Origin: Archivesica marissinica | Taxonomy: Eukaryota > Mollusca > Bivalvia > Venerida > Vesicomyidae | Reading direction: 5' to 3' | Assembly (NCBI GenBank): GCA_014843695.1 | Contig: CM026397.1 | Location: 51,256,082 to 51,320,081, forward strand | DNA length: 64,000 nt | Part shown: piece by piece, positions 28,701-40,648 of the stretch | Numbering within the stretch: the first letter of the stretch is position 1 | How the letters are laid out: the number at the start of each line of letters is the position of its first letter | Notes under the pieces: model-generated | What the model was told of the DNA's origin: nothing | What the model saw: only the letters and a program-made list of their open reading frames with translations | Databases searched by the model: none | Position numbers and translations under genes: made by a program

Positions 28701-31700
28701 AAACCAGATAATATATGGTAGTATCAAACCGGATAATATATGCTGGTATCAAACCGGATAATATATGCTAGTATCAAACCGGATAATATATGCTAGTATC
28801 AAACCGAATAATATATGCTAGTATCAAACCGGATAATATATGCTGGTATCAAACCATATAATATATGCTAGTATCAAACCGGATAATATATGCTAGTATC
28901 AAACCGAATAATATATGGTAGTATCAAACCGGATAATATATGCTGGTATCAAACCATATAATATATGCTAGTATCAAACCGGATAGTATATGCTAGTATC
29001 AAACCGGATAATATATGGTAGTATCAAACCATATAATATATGCTAGTATCAAACCGGATAATATATGCTAGTATCAAACCAGATAATATATGCTAGTATC
29101 AAACAGGATAATATATGCTAGTATCAAACCATATAATATATGCTAGTATCAAACCGGATAATATATGCTAGTATCAAACCAGATAATATATGCTAGTATC
29201 AAACCGGATAATATATGCTAGTATCAAACCAGATAATATATGCTAGTATCAAACCGGATAATATATGCTAGTATCAAACCGGATAATATATGCTAGTATC
29301 AAACCGGATAATATATGCTAGTATCAAACCATATAATATATGCTAGTATCAAACCGGATAATATATGCTAGTATCAAACCGGATAATATATGCTAGTATC
29401 AAACCGGATAATATATGCTAGTATCAAACCGGATAATATATGCTAGTATCAAACCAGATAATATATGCTAGTATCAAACCGGATAATATATGCTAGTATC
29501 AAACCGGATAATATATGCTAGTATCAAACCGGATAATATATGCTAGTATCAAACCGAATAATATATGCTAGTATCAAACCGGATAATATATGCTAGTATC
29601 AAACCATATAATATATGCTAGTATCAAACCGGATAATATATGCTAGTATCAAACCGGATAATATATGCTAGTATCAAACCGAATAATATATGGTAGTATC
29701 AAACCGGATAATATATGCTGGTATCAAACCATATAATATATGCTAGTATCAAACCGGATAGTATATGCTAGTATCAAACCGGATAATATATGCTAGTATC
29801 AAACCGGATATATATGCGTATCAAACCATATAATATATGCTAGTATCAAACCAGATAATATATGCTAGTATCAAACCATATAATATATGCTAGTATCAAA
29901 CCAGATAATATATGCTGGTATCAAACCGGATAATGCTAGTATCAAACTGGATAATATATGCTAGTATCAAACCAGATAATATATGCTAGTATCAAACCGG
30001 ATAATATATGCTAGTATCAAACTGGATAATATATGCTAGTATCAAACCGGATAATATATGCTAGTATCAAACCGTATATATGCTAGTATCAAACGATAAT
30101 ATATGTAGTATCAAACCATATAATATATGCTAGTATCAAACCGGATAATATATGCTAGTATCAAACCGGATAATATATGCTGTATCAAACGGATAATATA
30201 TGCTAGTATCAAACCAATAATATGTATAAACAATATATGCTAGTATCAAACCAATAATATATGCTAGTATCAAACCGGATAAATATGAAAACCATATGCT
30301 AGTATAAACGGATAATATATGCTGTATCAAACCGATAATGCTAGTATCAAACCGGATAATATATGCTAGTATCAAACCGGATAATATATGCTAGTATCAA
30401 ACCAGATAATATATGCTAGTATCAAACCGGATAATATATGCTAGTATCAAACCAGATAATATATGCTAGTATCAAACCAGATAATATATGCTAGTATCAA
30501 ACCGGATAATATATGCTAGTATCAAACCGGATAATATATGCTAGTATCAAACCAGATAATATATGCTAGTATCAAACCGGATAATATATGCTAGTATCAA
30601 ACCGGATAATATATGCTAGTATCAAACCGGATAATATATGCTAGTATCAAACCGGATAATATATGGTAGTATCAAACCGGATAATATATGCTAGTATCAA
30701 ACCGGATAATATATGCTAGTATCAAACCGGATAATATATGCTAGTATCAAACCGGATAATATATGCTAGTATCAAACCGGATAATATATGCTAGTATCAA
30801 ACCGGATAATATATGCTGGTATCAAACCATATAATATATGGTAGTATCAAACCAGATAATATATGCTAGTATCAAACCGGATAATATATGCTAGTATCAA
30901 ACCGGATAATATATGCTAGTATCAAACCGGATAATATATGCTAGTATCAAACCGGATAATATATGCTAGTATCAAACCGGATAATATATGCTAGTATCAA
31001 ACCGGATAATATATGCTAGTGTCAAACCGGATAATATATGGTAGTATCAAACCAGATAATATATGGTAGTATCAAACCGGATAATATATGCTGGTATCAA
31101 ACCGGATAATATATGCTAGTATCAAACCGGATAATATATGCTAGTATCAAACCGAATAATATATGCTAGTATCAAACCGGATAATATATATGCTGGTATC
31201 AAACCATATAATATATGCTGGTATCAAACCATATAATATATGCTAGTATCAAACCATATAATATATGCTGGTATCAAACCATATAATATATGCTAGTATC
31301 AAACCATATAATATATGCTAGTATCAAACCATATAATATATGCTAGTATCAAACCGGATAATATATGCTAGTATCAAACCGGATAATATATGCTAGTGTC
31401 AAACCGGATAATATATGGTAGTATCAAACCAGATAGTATATGGTAGTATCAAACCGGATAATATATGCTGGTATCAAACCGGATAATATATGCTAGTATC
31501 AAACCGGATAATATATGCTAGTATCAAACCGAATAATATATGCTAGTATCAAACCGGATAATATATATGCTGGTATCAAACCATATAATATATGCTAGTA
31601 TCAAACCGGATAGTATATGCTAGTATCAAACCGGATAATATATGGTAGTATCAAACCGAATAATATATGGTAGTATCAAACCGGATAATATATGCTGGTA

Positions 31701-33451
31701 TTAAACCATATAATATATGCTAGTATCAAACCGGATAGTATATGCTAGTATCAAACCGGATAATATATGGTAGTATCAAACCATATAATATATGCTAGTA
31801 TCAAACCGGATAATATATGCTAGTATCAAACCAGATAATATATGCTAGTATCAAACAGGATAATATATGCTAGTATCAAACCATATATATGCTAGTATCA
31901 AACTGGATAATATATGCTAGTATCAAACCAGATAATATATGCAAGTATCAAACCGGATAATATATGCTAGTATCAAACCAGATAATATATGCTAGTATCA
32001 AACCGGATAATATATGCTAGTATCAAACCGGATAATATATGCTAGTATCAAACCGAATAATATATGGTAGTATCAAACCATATAATATATGCTAGTATCA
32101 AACTGGATAATATATGCTAGTATCAAACCGGATAATATATGCTGGTATCAAACCGGATAATATATGCTAGTATCAAACCATATAATATATGCTAGTATCA
32201 AACCGGATAATATATGCTAGTATCAAACCATATAATATATGCTAGTATCAAACCGGATAATATATGCTAGTATCAAACCAGATAATATATGCTAGTATTA
32301 AACCGGATAATATATGCTGGTATCAAACCGGATAATGCTAGTATCAAACAGGATAATATATGCTAGTATCAAACCAGATAATATATGCTAGTATCAAACC
32401 AGATAATATATGCTAGTATCAAACCAGATAATATATGCTAGTATCAAACCAGATAATATATGCTAGTATCAAACCAGATAATATATGCTAGTATCAAACC
32501 ATATAATATATGCTAGTATCAAACCGGATAATATATGCTAGTATCAAACCGGATAATATATGCTAGTATCAAACCAGATAATATATGCTAGTATCAAACC
32601 GGATAATATATGCTGGTATCAAACTGGATAATATATGCTAGTATCAAACCGGATAATATATGCTAGTGTCAAACTGGATAATATATGGTATTATCAAACC
32701 GGATAGTATATGGTAGTATCAAACCGGATAATATATGCTGGTATCAAACCGGATAATATATGCTAGTATCAAACCGGATAATATATGCTAGTATCAAACC
32801 AAATAATATATGGTAGTATCAAACCGGATAATATATGCTGGTATCAAACCATATAATATATGGTAGTATCAAACCATATAATATATGCTAGTATCAAACC
32901 GGATAATATATGCTAGTATCAAACCGGATAATATATGCTAGTATCAAACCGGATAATATATGCTGGTATCAAACCGGATAATATATGCTAGTATCAAACC
33001 GGATAATATATGCTAGTATCAAACCGGATAATATATGCTAGTGTCAAACCGGATAATATATGGTAGTATCAAACCAGATAGTATATGGTAGTATCAAACC
33101 GGATAATATATGCTGGTATCAAACCGGATAATATATGCTAGTATCAAACCGGATAATATATGCTAGTATCAAACCGAATAATATATGCTAGTATCAAACC
33201 GGATAATATATATGCTGGTATCAAACCATATAATATATGCTGGTATCAAACCATATAATATATGCTAGTATCAAACCATATAATATATGCTGGTATCAAA
33301 CCATATAATATATGCTAGTATCAAACCATATAATATATGCTAGTATCAAACCATATAATATATGCTAGTATCAAACCGGATAATATATGCTAGTATCAAA
33401 CCGGATAATATATGCTAGTATCAAACCGGATAATATATGCTGGTATCAAAC
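16718..33451. repeat. 25-bp satellite array (about 670 units)
   Basis: 16.7 kb of head-to-tail 25-bp units: GGATAATATATGCTAG followed by TATCAAACC. Most variation is at the unit's single CpG, so the junction reads CCGG, CCAG, CCAT or CCGA. Other recurrent variants are GCTAG/GGTAG/GCTGG and shortened units such as CCGGATAATGCTAG (near 17626, 19468, 26965, 29932 and 32332), which mark long-range block copies. Indel-rich patches occur at about 23400-23830, 25240-25310, 26025-26060, 26265-26345 and 30060-30340. The right edge abuts a LINE 3' end. No coding capacity. Confidence 0.97.
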
Positions 33452-33925
33452 TTACTCACTTACTTACATTTATTCTACATGACATGACTACATAACAATT
33501 TGTATAATACTATGTTATAATTAGGTTGTATTAGATGTTATGCAATGGAAAAATAAATGATAATATAATTATATAACAAGAAACAATATTACATATAACT
33601 ATGTAATAGATGGACGATTGGAAATTCAATTACAAATAAATACAAATACATAGCATTTATATAGGGCAAACATTAAAAATTATTCTATTGCGCTTCACAA
33701 TTACAGATACAATTTCAAACATTTACACATGACAATAATATATGAAAATATAATAATTTTAAGCTTTAACTGGAAGCCAGTGGAGTTCTTTCAGAAGTTC
33801 CGCACTTGGTTGTTAAGAGGCATTAAGCATTAAGGCATTAATTGCAGAAGATACACTCGGATAGTGTATTGAGTGAATGTATATAACGTGCATAACTTAG
33901 TAATTCAATGCAAACATGTTGATAA
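33452..33925 (-). mobile_element. Decayed 3' end of a CR1/L2/Jockey-type LINE
   Basis: On the minus strand LKELHWLPVKA can be read at about 33762-33797. This is the conserved post-RT motif of CR1/L2/Rex-like LINEs. The reading frame decays beyond it. The segment ends on the minus strand in GTAAGTAAGTGAGTAAG (33452-33467), a microsatellite-type LINE 3' tail, which lies directly against the last 25-bp satellite unit. Limits are approximate. Confidence 0.6.
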
Positions 33926-34192
33926 TAACATTCATTCATATCTTTATTTCCTCCATGAAGGAGATTTACATGGTTATGCATGACTAACTACGAATTACAA
34001 ACACATTACAATAACTTATAAGAACAAAACTTACATCTCAAATGATATACAAACATAGCAAAAGTACAATATGAAAAGGGTATTTAGACAAAACGCATGC
34101 ATTCTCAGATTACTAAATTTAGTAAAATCTGTTAGGTTAAATAGTTCATTGACTGTTTATGTCTTTAGTTGTTCTACCACAACATATCAGGT

Positions 34193-37100
34193 TTAGTTAG
34201 TTATATATTGTGTTGTATCATACAGGTATTTAATGCACATGCGTGCATATTTCTTATAGTTATATTCCAGGGAGAGTGGCCGTTTTCCCAATAATTTAAT
34301 ATACATTTGATTGTTGGTTGCCGTTGATAATTCTGTACTGACTTGTTCTCCAAATTGTTCTTCTATATCATCTAGAAAATTGCGACGTAGCTGGTAAGTG
34401 GCTAAACAGGTTGTAGACATATGTGAGTGAATATCTGTATGTATTATCTGCTCACATTCAGTACACACACGTGCTTCGGTGTTTGGTGGTGTGACCCATA
34501 ATTTCGAGATTGGAAATGATAATTTTAGGTCTAGCGTCGTGTTAGCCGCAGTCCATACAATTGCTGGACGTCCTGGTATATTTAGTTCGCGAAATCGGAT
34601 AAAGTCTTTATCATGAATCGTCCGTTGTTGCCAGTCTGCGAGTGTTTGGTCATTTACATGTTTACGGAGTGTGGATTTCCATGCGTATTTACCTGGAAAT
34701 TGCTTGTCTCGGACGTAAGATTGCAGCACGTCGTTTAGATTATATTTCTTTAGAAGTTTAATTTTGTCTAATGTGAAACCGCAACCAACGTTGGGGTTTG
34801 CTAGGTATGCATACAGTTTAAATATGAATAACTGTTTTGCTCTGAGTGTTGGTGACATAGTAGCTAGTTTTTGTAGAAACACTAGTTTGCGTTTATTAAT
34901 TTCGGATGCAATTGTTGGAAGATTCAGCATAGCTTCTGTCATATCTGATCTCGTATGTATTGGTTGGCCTTGAATTGTTTTGGTAACTAAATGCTGGAAC
35001 TTATTTATTAGTTCATATCCTTTAAGGGTAATGTTTGACCACGTTTCGCATCCGTAAAGAGCAGATGGTAACACAATTTTCCTGTATAAGTTAGCAGCCA
35101 TTAATGGGTTTAGACCATGAGCGCGTACACCAACCCTGCTAGTGAGTAGAAAGACTTTCTGCCACGTTTACATGCTTCATCAATTGTCGTTATACAATTC
35201 CTATCGTGGCTTAACGTAATGCCCAAGTGATTTATAGATTTCACCTGTTTCAGTGGATTATTGTTTAAATGAAGAGTCGGGGGTTGTTGGGTTCTTTTGT
35301 TTTGTTTCGTGCTGAAAGTAATGGCAACACTCTTATCAATGTTATATTGGAAACCCCATTCATGAGCGTACCGTTCAGCAATAAGCAAAAGGTTTTGCAT
35401 GTTTTTGGGAGAAATGGATACAAGTGTTATATCGTCGGCCAGAGTGGGGCAGCTACAATCTATACTTCCAACTCTGGCTCCAAGATTACTTGATTCCAGT
35501 TTGCATAGGAGTTCATTTATGAATGCTAGATACATGTAACCGGAGCTGACACCACCTTGTCTTACACCTTGGCGAATGGGAAACCATTTTGACTTGCAGC
35601 CGTTTAATACGACTGAGCTTTGAATATCCTTGTAGCAAAGCATCAATATTCTCCAAAGTTTACCATTAATTCCCATTTCATACAGTTTGGTGAACAAGCA
35701 GTTATGTCTGACGGTGTCGTACGCGGCTTTCGTATCTAGGAAAACTGCATGGGTATCACTACCCGCAGCTAAATTGTGGTCGATGGTCTCCTGTAGACAA
35801 TATGAAGCCGTTATGCAACTGAGACCAGACTGAAATCCGTGTTGGTATGTGTGTGGGAATACCTTTGGGTGTGAACATGAGAATGTTCTAAGACGTCGTT
35901 CACAGACACGTTCAAAGAGTTTATACACAGTATTTAGCAATGATATTGGGCGGTAATTACACATATCATATGAGCATTTACCCTTGCCTTTGAATATTGG
36001 TATAAGGAGACCCTTGCGCCAGTCATTTGGTATATATTCCACTGTCAGTACGGCATTAAATAGTTTGGTAAGAAATAATTCAAGTATGCGACCTCCATGT
36101 GTGATATACTCATTTTGAATCATATCAGTACCCGCTGCTTTGCGTCTTTTTAATAATTTAATGGCACTGTTTAGTTCGTATTCAGTAATTGGCGAGTCAA
36201 GAAGTCCGTTGTCTGAGTTCTGTTTCGACGTTTCGATATACATATTTATTTTGCTTGTGATGTTCTCTTTGCATGTCTCATCAATCAGTTTGTCGTCGGG
36301 TGTATATAATGTTTCGTAATGTCCAGCAAATGCGTCTGTAACTTCTTGAGGGGTTTCAATAACACTACCGTTAAGTTTGAGTTCAACGCACGAGGGTTGC
36401 TTTCTGTCCGTTTTTCGTATTTTAAGAAGGTACCAGAATAACCTTATATCTATTTCGGCTGCGGATTCTAGTTCACGGAAGCCGTCGTTAATTAGTTTTT
36501 CGGACGCTTGCCGTTGGCATGAACGAAATGAGTTTTTACATTCCTTGTAAAACCGGTAGTTTTCATTGTCGGGGTAATGGGGCCTGCCCGCTTGTATCCA
36601 TTTCGACCTAGCGTTACGTGAACGTGTATGTGCTTCTTTGACTTGTTTCGACCAGTACGGCTTAGTATACGGGTTATATTTTGTTTTGGGAATGGACTGA
36701 TTTGCTGCATTCTGCAGCGACAAGATCATAGAGAGATATGCGTTCTCAATGTCATCGGCAGTCCTTAGTTCTAGATTGGCCAGATGTTCTAATTTCCTGT
36801 CCAACTTTGAACTGTAAGACTTCAACATTTCGTCAGTAGCTGTATACCATTTAACGTAGCCTGGGTAGTCTAGAGGCGTTGGGGTGTTCGGTGCACTGTC
36901 GTGATATTGTATTGTTACATGTATGGGTAAGTGATCTGATGACGAGAGTATGTCCTCGTCATTGAACACTTTGCAGAATGTAACCTTCGATTCAATAAAG
37001 ACGTCAGATAAGCAATAATCGATGCATGTCTTGTATGGAGTAAATGTAAAGGAGGGTCCTTGTGATAACTGTGTGAGATTTATTGGAACCAGATATGAGT

Positions 37101-37629
37101 CGTTTACATACCTTTTGAATATATTGGATTTAGGCTCATTAACGTGTACAGCGTCTTTAAGACTAGCATTCATATCTCCGCAGATCATCACGTGGCCAAT
37201 GTCTTGATAGTACATTGTAATATCGCTGAGCTTTTCAAGACATTCGCTGTACGTTTGAATATCATTGCACGCTGGCATGTACACAGAGAAAATAAAAAGT
37301 GGCCTTTGGGATCGCGATTGAAATTTAATGCCAATTATGCGGTCATTCCCACAATCGAGGTGTTTGATAATGGAGGAAAGTGACCTCCTATATAAGATAG
37401 CAACTCCAGCTTTTCCGCATATACGCGGGTCATGTATACTTAAAGATGAGTCGGTTCTGGTAAAACTGGTATATCTTGGATCAATAGAATCCATGAAGGA
37501 TAGTGAGTGTGGTAGAAGTTTATGTTCGCAAATGAGGGCTATGTCACAATTGGTCATATGGAGGGTGTTGCTAAGACTCATGGTTGATGACATAATCCCA
37601 CGAACATTCCATGACAAAATGTTCAACAT
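34193..37629 (-). pseudogene. LINE ORF2: AP endonuclease + reverse transcriptase, one frameshift
   Basis: Two abutting frames (35110-37629, 839 codons; 34193-35101, 302 codons) form one protein of about 1,145 residues. It would nick target DNA and copy the element RNA. Endonuclease at about 1-245: SWNVRG, CEHKL, ICGDMNAS and SSDHLPI carry the expected N, E, D/N and SDH residues. RT at about 470-800: AAGTDMI, NYRPISLLN, motif A FLDTKAAYD (about 630), RQGVRQGG and the active site LADDI (about 730). The C-terminal part has a cysteine/histidine cluster, CTECEQIIHTDIHSHM...C. The break is at 35134-35136 (plus-strand CCC), where one missing base shifts SLAG-GVRAHGLNPL out of frame. Everything else is open, so this could be a recent mutation or a base-calling error. 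Confidence 0.88.
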
Positions 37630-37643
37630 GATTATAGTCTGGA

Positions 37644-38459
37644 CTAACGTATTACAGGAAATATTAGTAATAGTGTCTTGATGTCTAGTAAAAGGTCAAC
37701 TTTTGTTTTAACTCTGGATAACACCGTCTTCGTGATGTCTGCATTTGCAGTGAGTGTGTTGCACAATTGGGTTAGTTTGTCCAATTGTTGCTTAAAGTCT
37801 GACTTTTCCTTTTCAAGTGTATGAATTCGCTGGATCAAATTGGATAAAATGTGTTGGTTGTTAGCCTGGTCACCTTGGAATATTTGGAATTCTTCCTGTA
37901 GAGTATGAACAGTACCATATAAGTCCGCAGTTTGTAATGTTTCTGTGTATGTAATATCACTGTCGGTTTCTGATTTGGTCGAATTATATTTACTGAACAC
38001 TTCATTTATATCTGTTGCCTGGTCCCCATTAATGTAGGATGTAAGAATATAGCAGTCCAGAGCTAGTTTGCTTTCGGCAGATGATCGGCTAGATTTTCTT
38101 CTTGTGATAAGTTTACCTTTAGGGCACTCTGTATATTGCTGTGCCTTTTGTGAAAGATAGTGTCTGTACCATTCGAGTTTATTGAAATCTTTGTTACACA
38201 GTGACAACAGTGTTTCCAAAAATTCCTGTTTTGGTTTATTTTGCAAAGACTTTTCAATTTTCACGAAGAAATCTTGCTGCGGAATATGGTCATCATCTTC
38301 GCCAGCAGATTGGCTCTCTTCCATGGTGTCTGTATATTGTGAATTTAGATGGATATTATCTGGGTCTAATTGTGCAGAGGTGATGATTCCAGAGTCCATA
38401 TTAAAATACGTCGGGGTGGCTATAAATAGCTCACTTGTGTCTAAATAGCTGGTCGCCAT
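37644..38459 (-). CDS. LINE ORF1 protein (271 aa, coiled coil)
   Basis: An intact frame from ATG at 38459 to the stop at 37644-37646. It is expected to be the RNA-binding, self-associating partner of ORF2 by its position. The N-terminal 60 residues are acidic and Ser/Thr/Asp-rich. A basic patch (RRKSSRSS) lies near residues 118-125. About residues 180-250 are heptad-like (LIQRIHTLEKEKSDFKQQL), suggesting a coiled coil. No CCHC knuckle is seen, unlike many Jockey/I-type ORF1 proteins. The ORF2 ATG lies 14 bp beyond the stop, and the ORF2 frame is also open through the end of ORF1, so coupled or reinitiated translation is possible. No homologue is recognised by sequence. Confidence 0.72.
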   Translation of the reverse strand: MATSYLDTSELFIATPTYFNMDSGIITSAQLDPDNIHLNSQYTDTMEESQSAGEDDDHIPQQDFFVKIEKSLQNKPKQEFLETLLSLCNKDFNKLEWYRHYLSQKAQQYTECPKGKLITRRKSSRSSAESKLALDCYILTSYINGDQATDINEVFSKYNSTKSETDSDITYTETLQTADLYGTVHTLQEEFQIFQGDQANNQHILSNLIQRIHTLEKEKSDFKQQLDKLTQLCNTLTANADITKTVLSRVKTKVDLLLDIKTLLLIFPVIR

Positions 38460-38560
38460 TGAGAGTTGCCTCGGGCTGAAGTCGTATCAAACAGTGTAGG
38501 TCGTGTATGCTGTGTTACAAAACAATACCGTTATGTGTTCACAGAGAAACTGCCCCCGAG

Positions 38561-39166
38561 GCAGAAATGTAAATTCAACACAGACAGAGCTAAGCAATTT
38601 ACAGTCAATTACTCTATTATTATTGTGAAGTTCTATTGTTTAGTGGTTATTTGTCTTTTTCTCATTAGTATTTAATTATATTGAAATGATTCATACCTCA
38701 TCGTTTTTTCCATCATATAACGAACATGTCCATATAAGAATCATAGTTGTAAACTCAAAATTAATCCAATAAAGTCCACAAAACAACAGAGCAAAACAAA
38801 ACGTGTTTTCCTTTCGACCGTACCACAAAAACCAAATATTGTTGCAGAATTTCAACTACGTAAATAGATTGACCTGACAATTTCTGGGTTCCACCTGAAG
38901 CCTGTATTTCTATGAGCACACCAGTGAAAGCTTGGAACTAGTTCCCTGAAAACAATTGGACAATTTTAATACCTACATTACGAATATTATACATAGCAGT
39001 AATTCGTATCACATAAATTCCCATTCGTCCAGAAAAAAACATTATACATATACCCCCTAATTCCATACTTTATAAGCTTGTACCAAATCACATCCCTGGT
39101 TAGAAAACCCCATGTAAAACATATATATATATATATACATATACCAAGTTTACTTCTTTCAGCCAA
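38561..39166. other. 5' flank of the secreted-protein gene
   Basis: AT-rich, without coding signal. A TATATA run lies at about 39119-39140. A pyrimidine tract with CTTCTTTCAG ends at 39162, four bases before the ATG. It looks like a splice acceptor, so the first coding exon may be preceded by a non-coding exon. Confidence 0.4.
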
Positions 39167-40599
39167 ATGACGCGGTTAATAATACTGCTCGTTTGTTTCT
39201 GTATTGCGTCCGCGCATTATAACAGAGATTATACTAGAGACAGGTCCTATATACCGAGACTACCTTTTCTTGGACTTCCCTTCCCCGAACCAGAACCTAC
39301 ACCATGTGGACATGTGGATGATCGTAGCTGTAGGCTGTTCGACTTCGGAAGAGATTTTATCACAAGTGACAAATTAGGAAATCTGGTATACTATATACAT
39401 TGTTATAAATATATATTTGCAATGTTGCATTACCAGCTAAGCATTAAAAGTATTATCATGAAAATTAGTTGCATATCAGTAAGTAGTCAACCCGTTGTGG
39501 TATCAGAATAAAGTATCCAGTCATGAATAAATGCACACGTAACATTTCATTTGGTTGTCTGTTCTTTGCCCCTTATACCTAGGCATAGAGATAGAAGGCA
39601 ATAATCATTTCTAACCACCTCCACCGTGGTATATATTACTGTGCATTGCATTCTATACGAGTAAGCAGACACATGCTTTAACACCGCCACCCCCACCCAC
39701 AGATGTGCTGTGCACCGAGATAGTGTAAGGAGCCGATGATTAGATATGGTGATTATTATCTTATAATTTTTTCATTCTTCAATAATTATGTCTTACGGTA
39801 AAAATAAACTGGAATGTTGGCCACAAACAAAATGTTAAATTACATTTTGTGAAAGACTTCCCTTTATTTGTGTTTAACTATGGAAATGGTCGTGATAGCG
39901 CAGTGGATGCGCGTTCGATTCAGGTGCGAAAGGTCCGGAGTTCGAGCCCCACAGGATACGTTACGATTGTGCTCTTAGGCAAGGCATTTAAATTCCACGT
40001 TGCCGCTTCTCTCTCCCTCGTGGCGATGGAATCCACCAGGAATGAGGTATCGAGAGTGATTAATATAACTTGTAAGAACTTGTTTCGCAATCGAGCTAAA
40101 ATAATATTTCTATAAACTATGCAAATGGTGGTTTACTAAGGTTAACACTAGGATAACATTATATATGAATAATAGTATTATTCAGTCTCAAACTGAAGAA
40201 AAACCAACTCACATAGAGACGGGAATTTGAAAGACACCGTATATAGATTCATTTGTTGATGGTTGTTGCAATGGCTCATAATCCAAGAACTGTTAACAAT
40301 ATTAGTATATGTCCACACATTTGATATGTTATAGCTTACTTCGCCGCCAGATGGTCGTTGGGATGTCATATACAGTCTTAGAGTAAACGGTGATCTCAAC
40401 TTCGGGAAGTGTAGCTATCAATGGACTAGTCTTGGAGATGGTTACTTTGACAGGCCGATAATGTGTCGGTAAGTATCATTTCTGAAATACATCATCATTC
40501 TAAATCTTGAACAAATCGGGTATAACAATATCTCCGCCAGGTAGGCTCTATTTCTGTCGTAGATTTTCAGTTTCTCTGTTTGTTAGTGTTAGTTAGTTT

Positions 40600-40648
<49 letters not shown>

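Larger units (their letters stand above)
33926..38560 (-). mobile_element. Nearly full-length APE-type LINE (two ORFs, one frameshift)
   Basis: A non-LTR retrotransposon reading right to left: ORF1 (37644-38459), ORF2 with endonuclease and reverse transcriptase (34193-37629), a 3' UTR of about 270 bp, and a terminus with an ATGAATGAATG-type tail near 33930-33945. No poly(A) tail is seen. The organisation and the LHWLPV-less C-terminus place it broadly in the Jockey/CR1/I group, and I cannot fix the clade. The 5' boundary is approximate, and I found no clear target-site duplication. ORF2 has a single visible lesion, so the element is young compared with the other LINE remains here. Confidence 0.88.

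Noticed and set aside
23511..30375. Minus-strand frames of 62-79 codons (ILAYIIRFDTS)
   Set aside because: Translated 25-bp satellite in indel-rich patches, not protein.
3046..33451. Regularly spaced repeats as a CRISPR array
   Set aside because: Units are contiguous with no unique spacers, the host is eukaryotic, and no cas-like genes are present.
34764..38448. Plus-strand frames within 34764-38448
   Set aside because: Antisense shadows of the minus-strand LINE ORFs.
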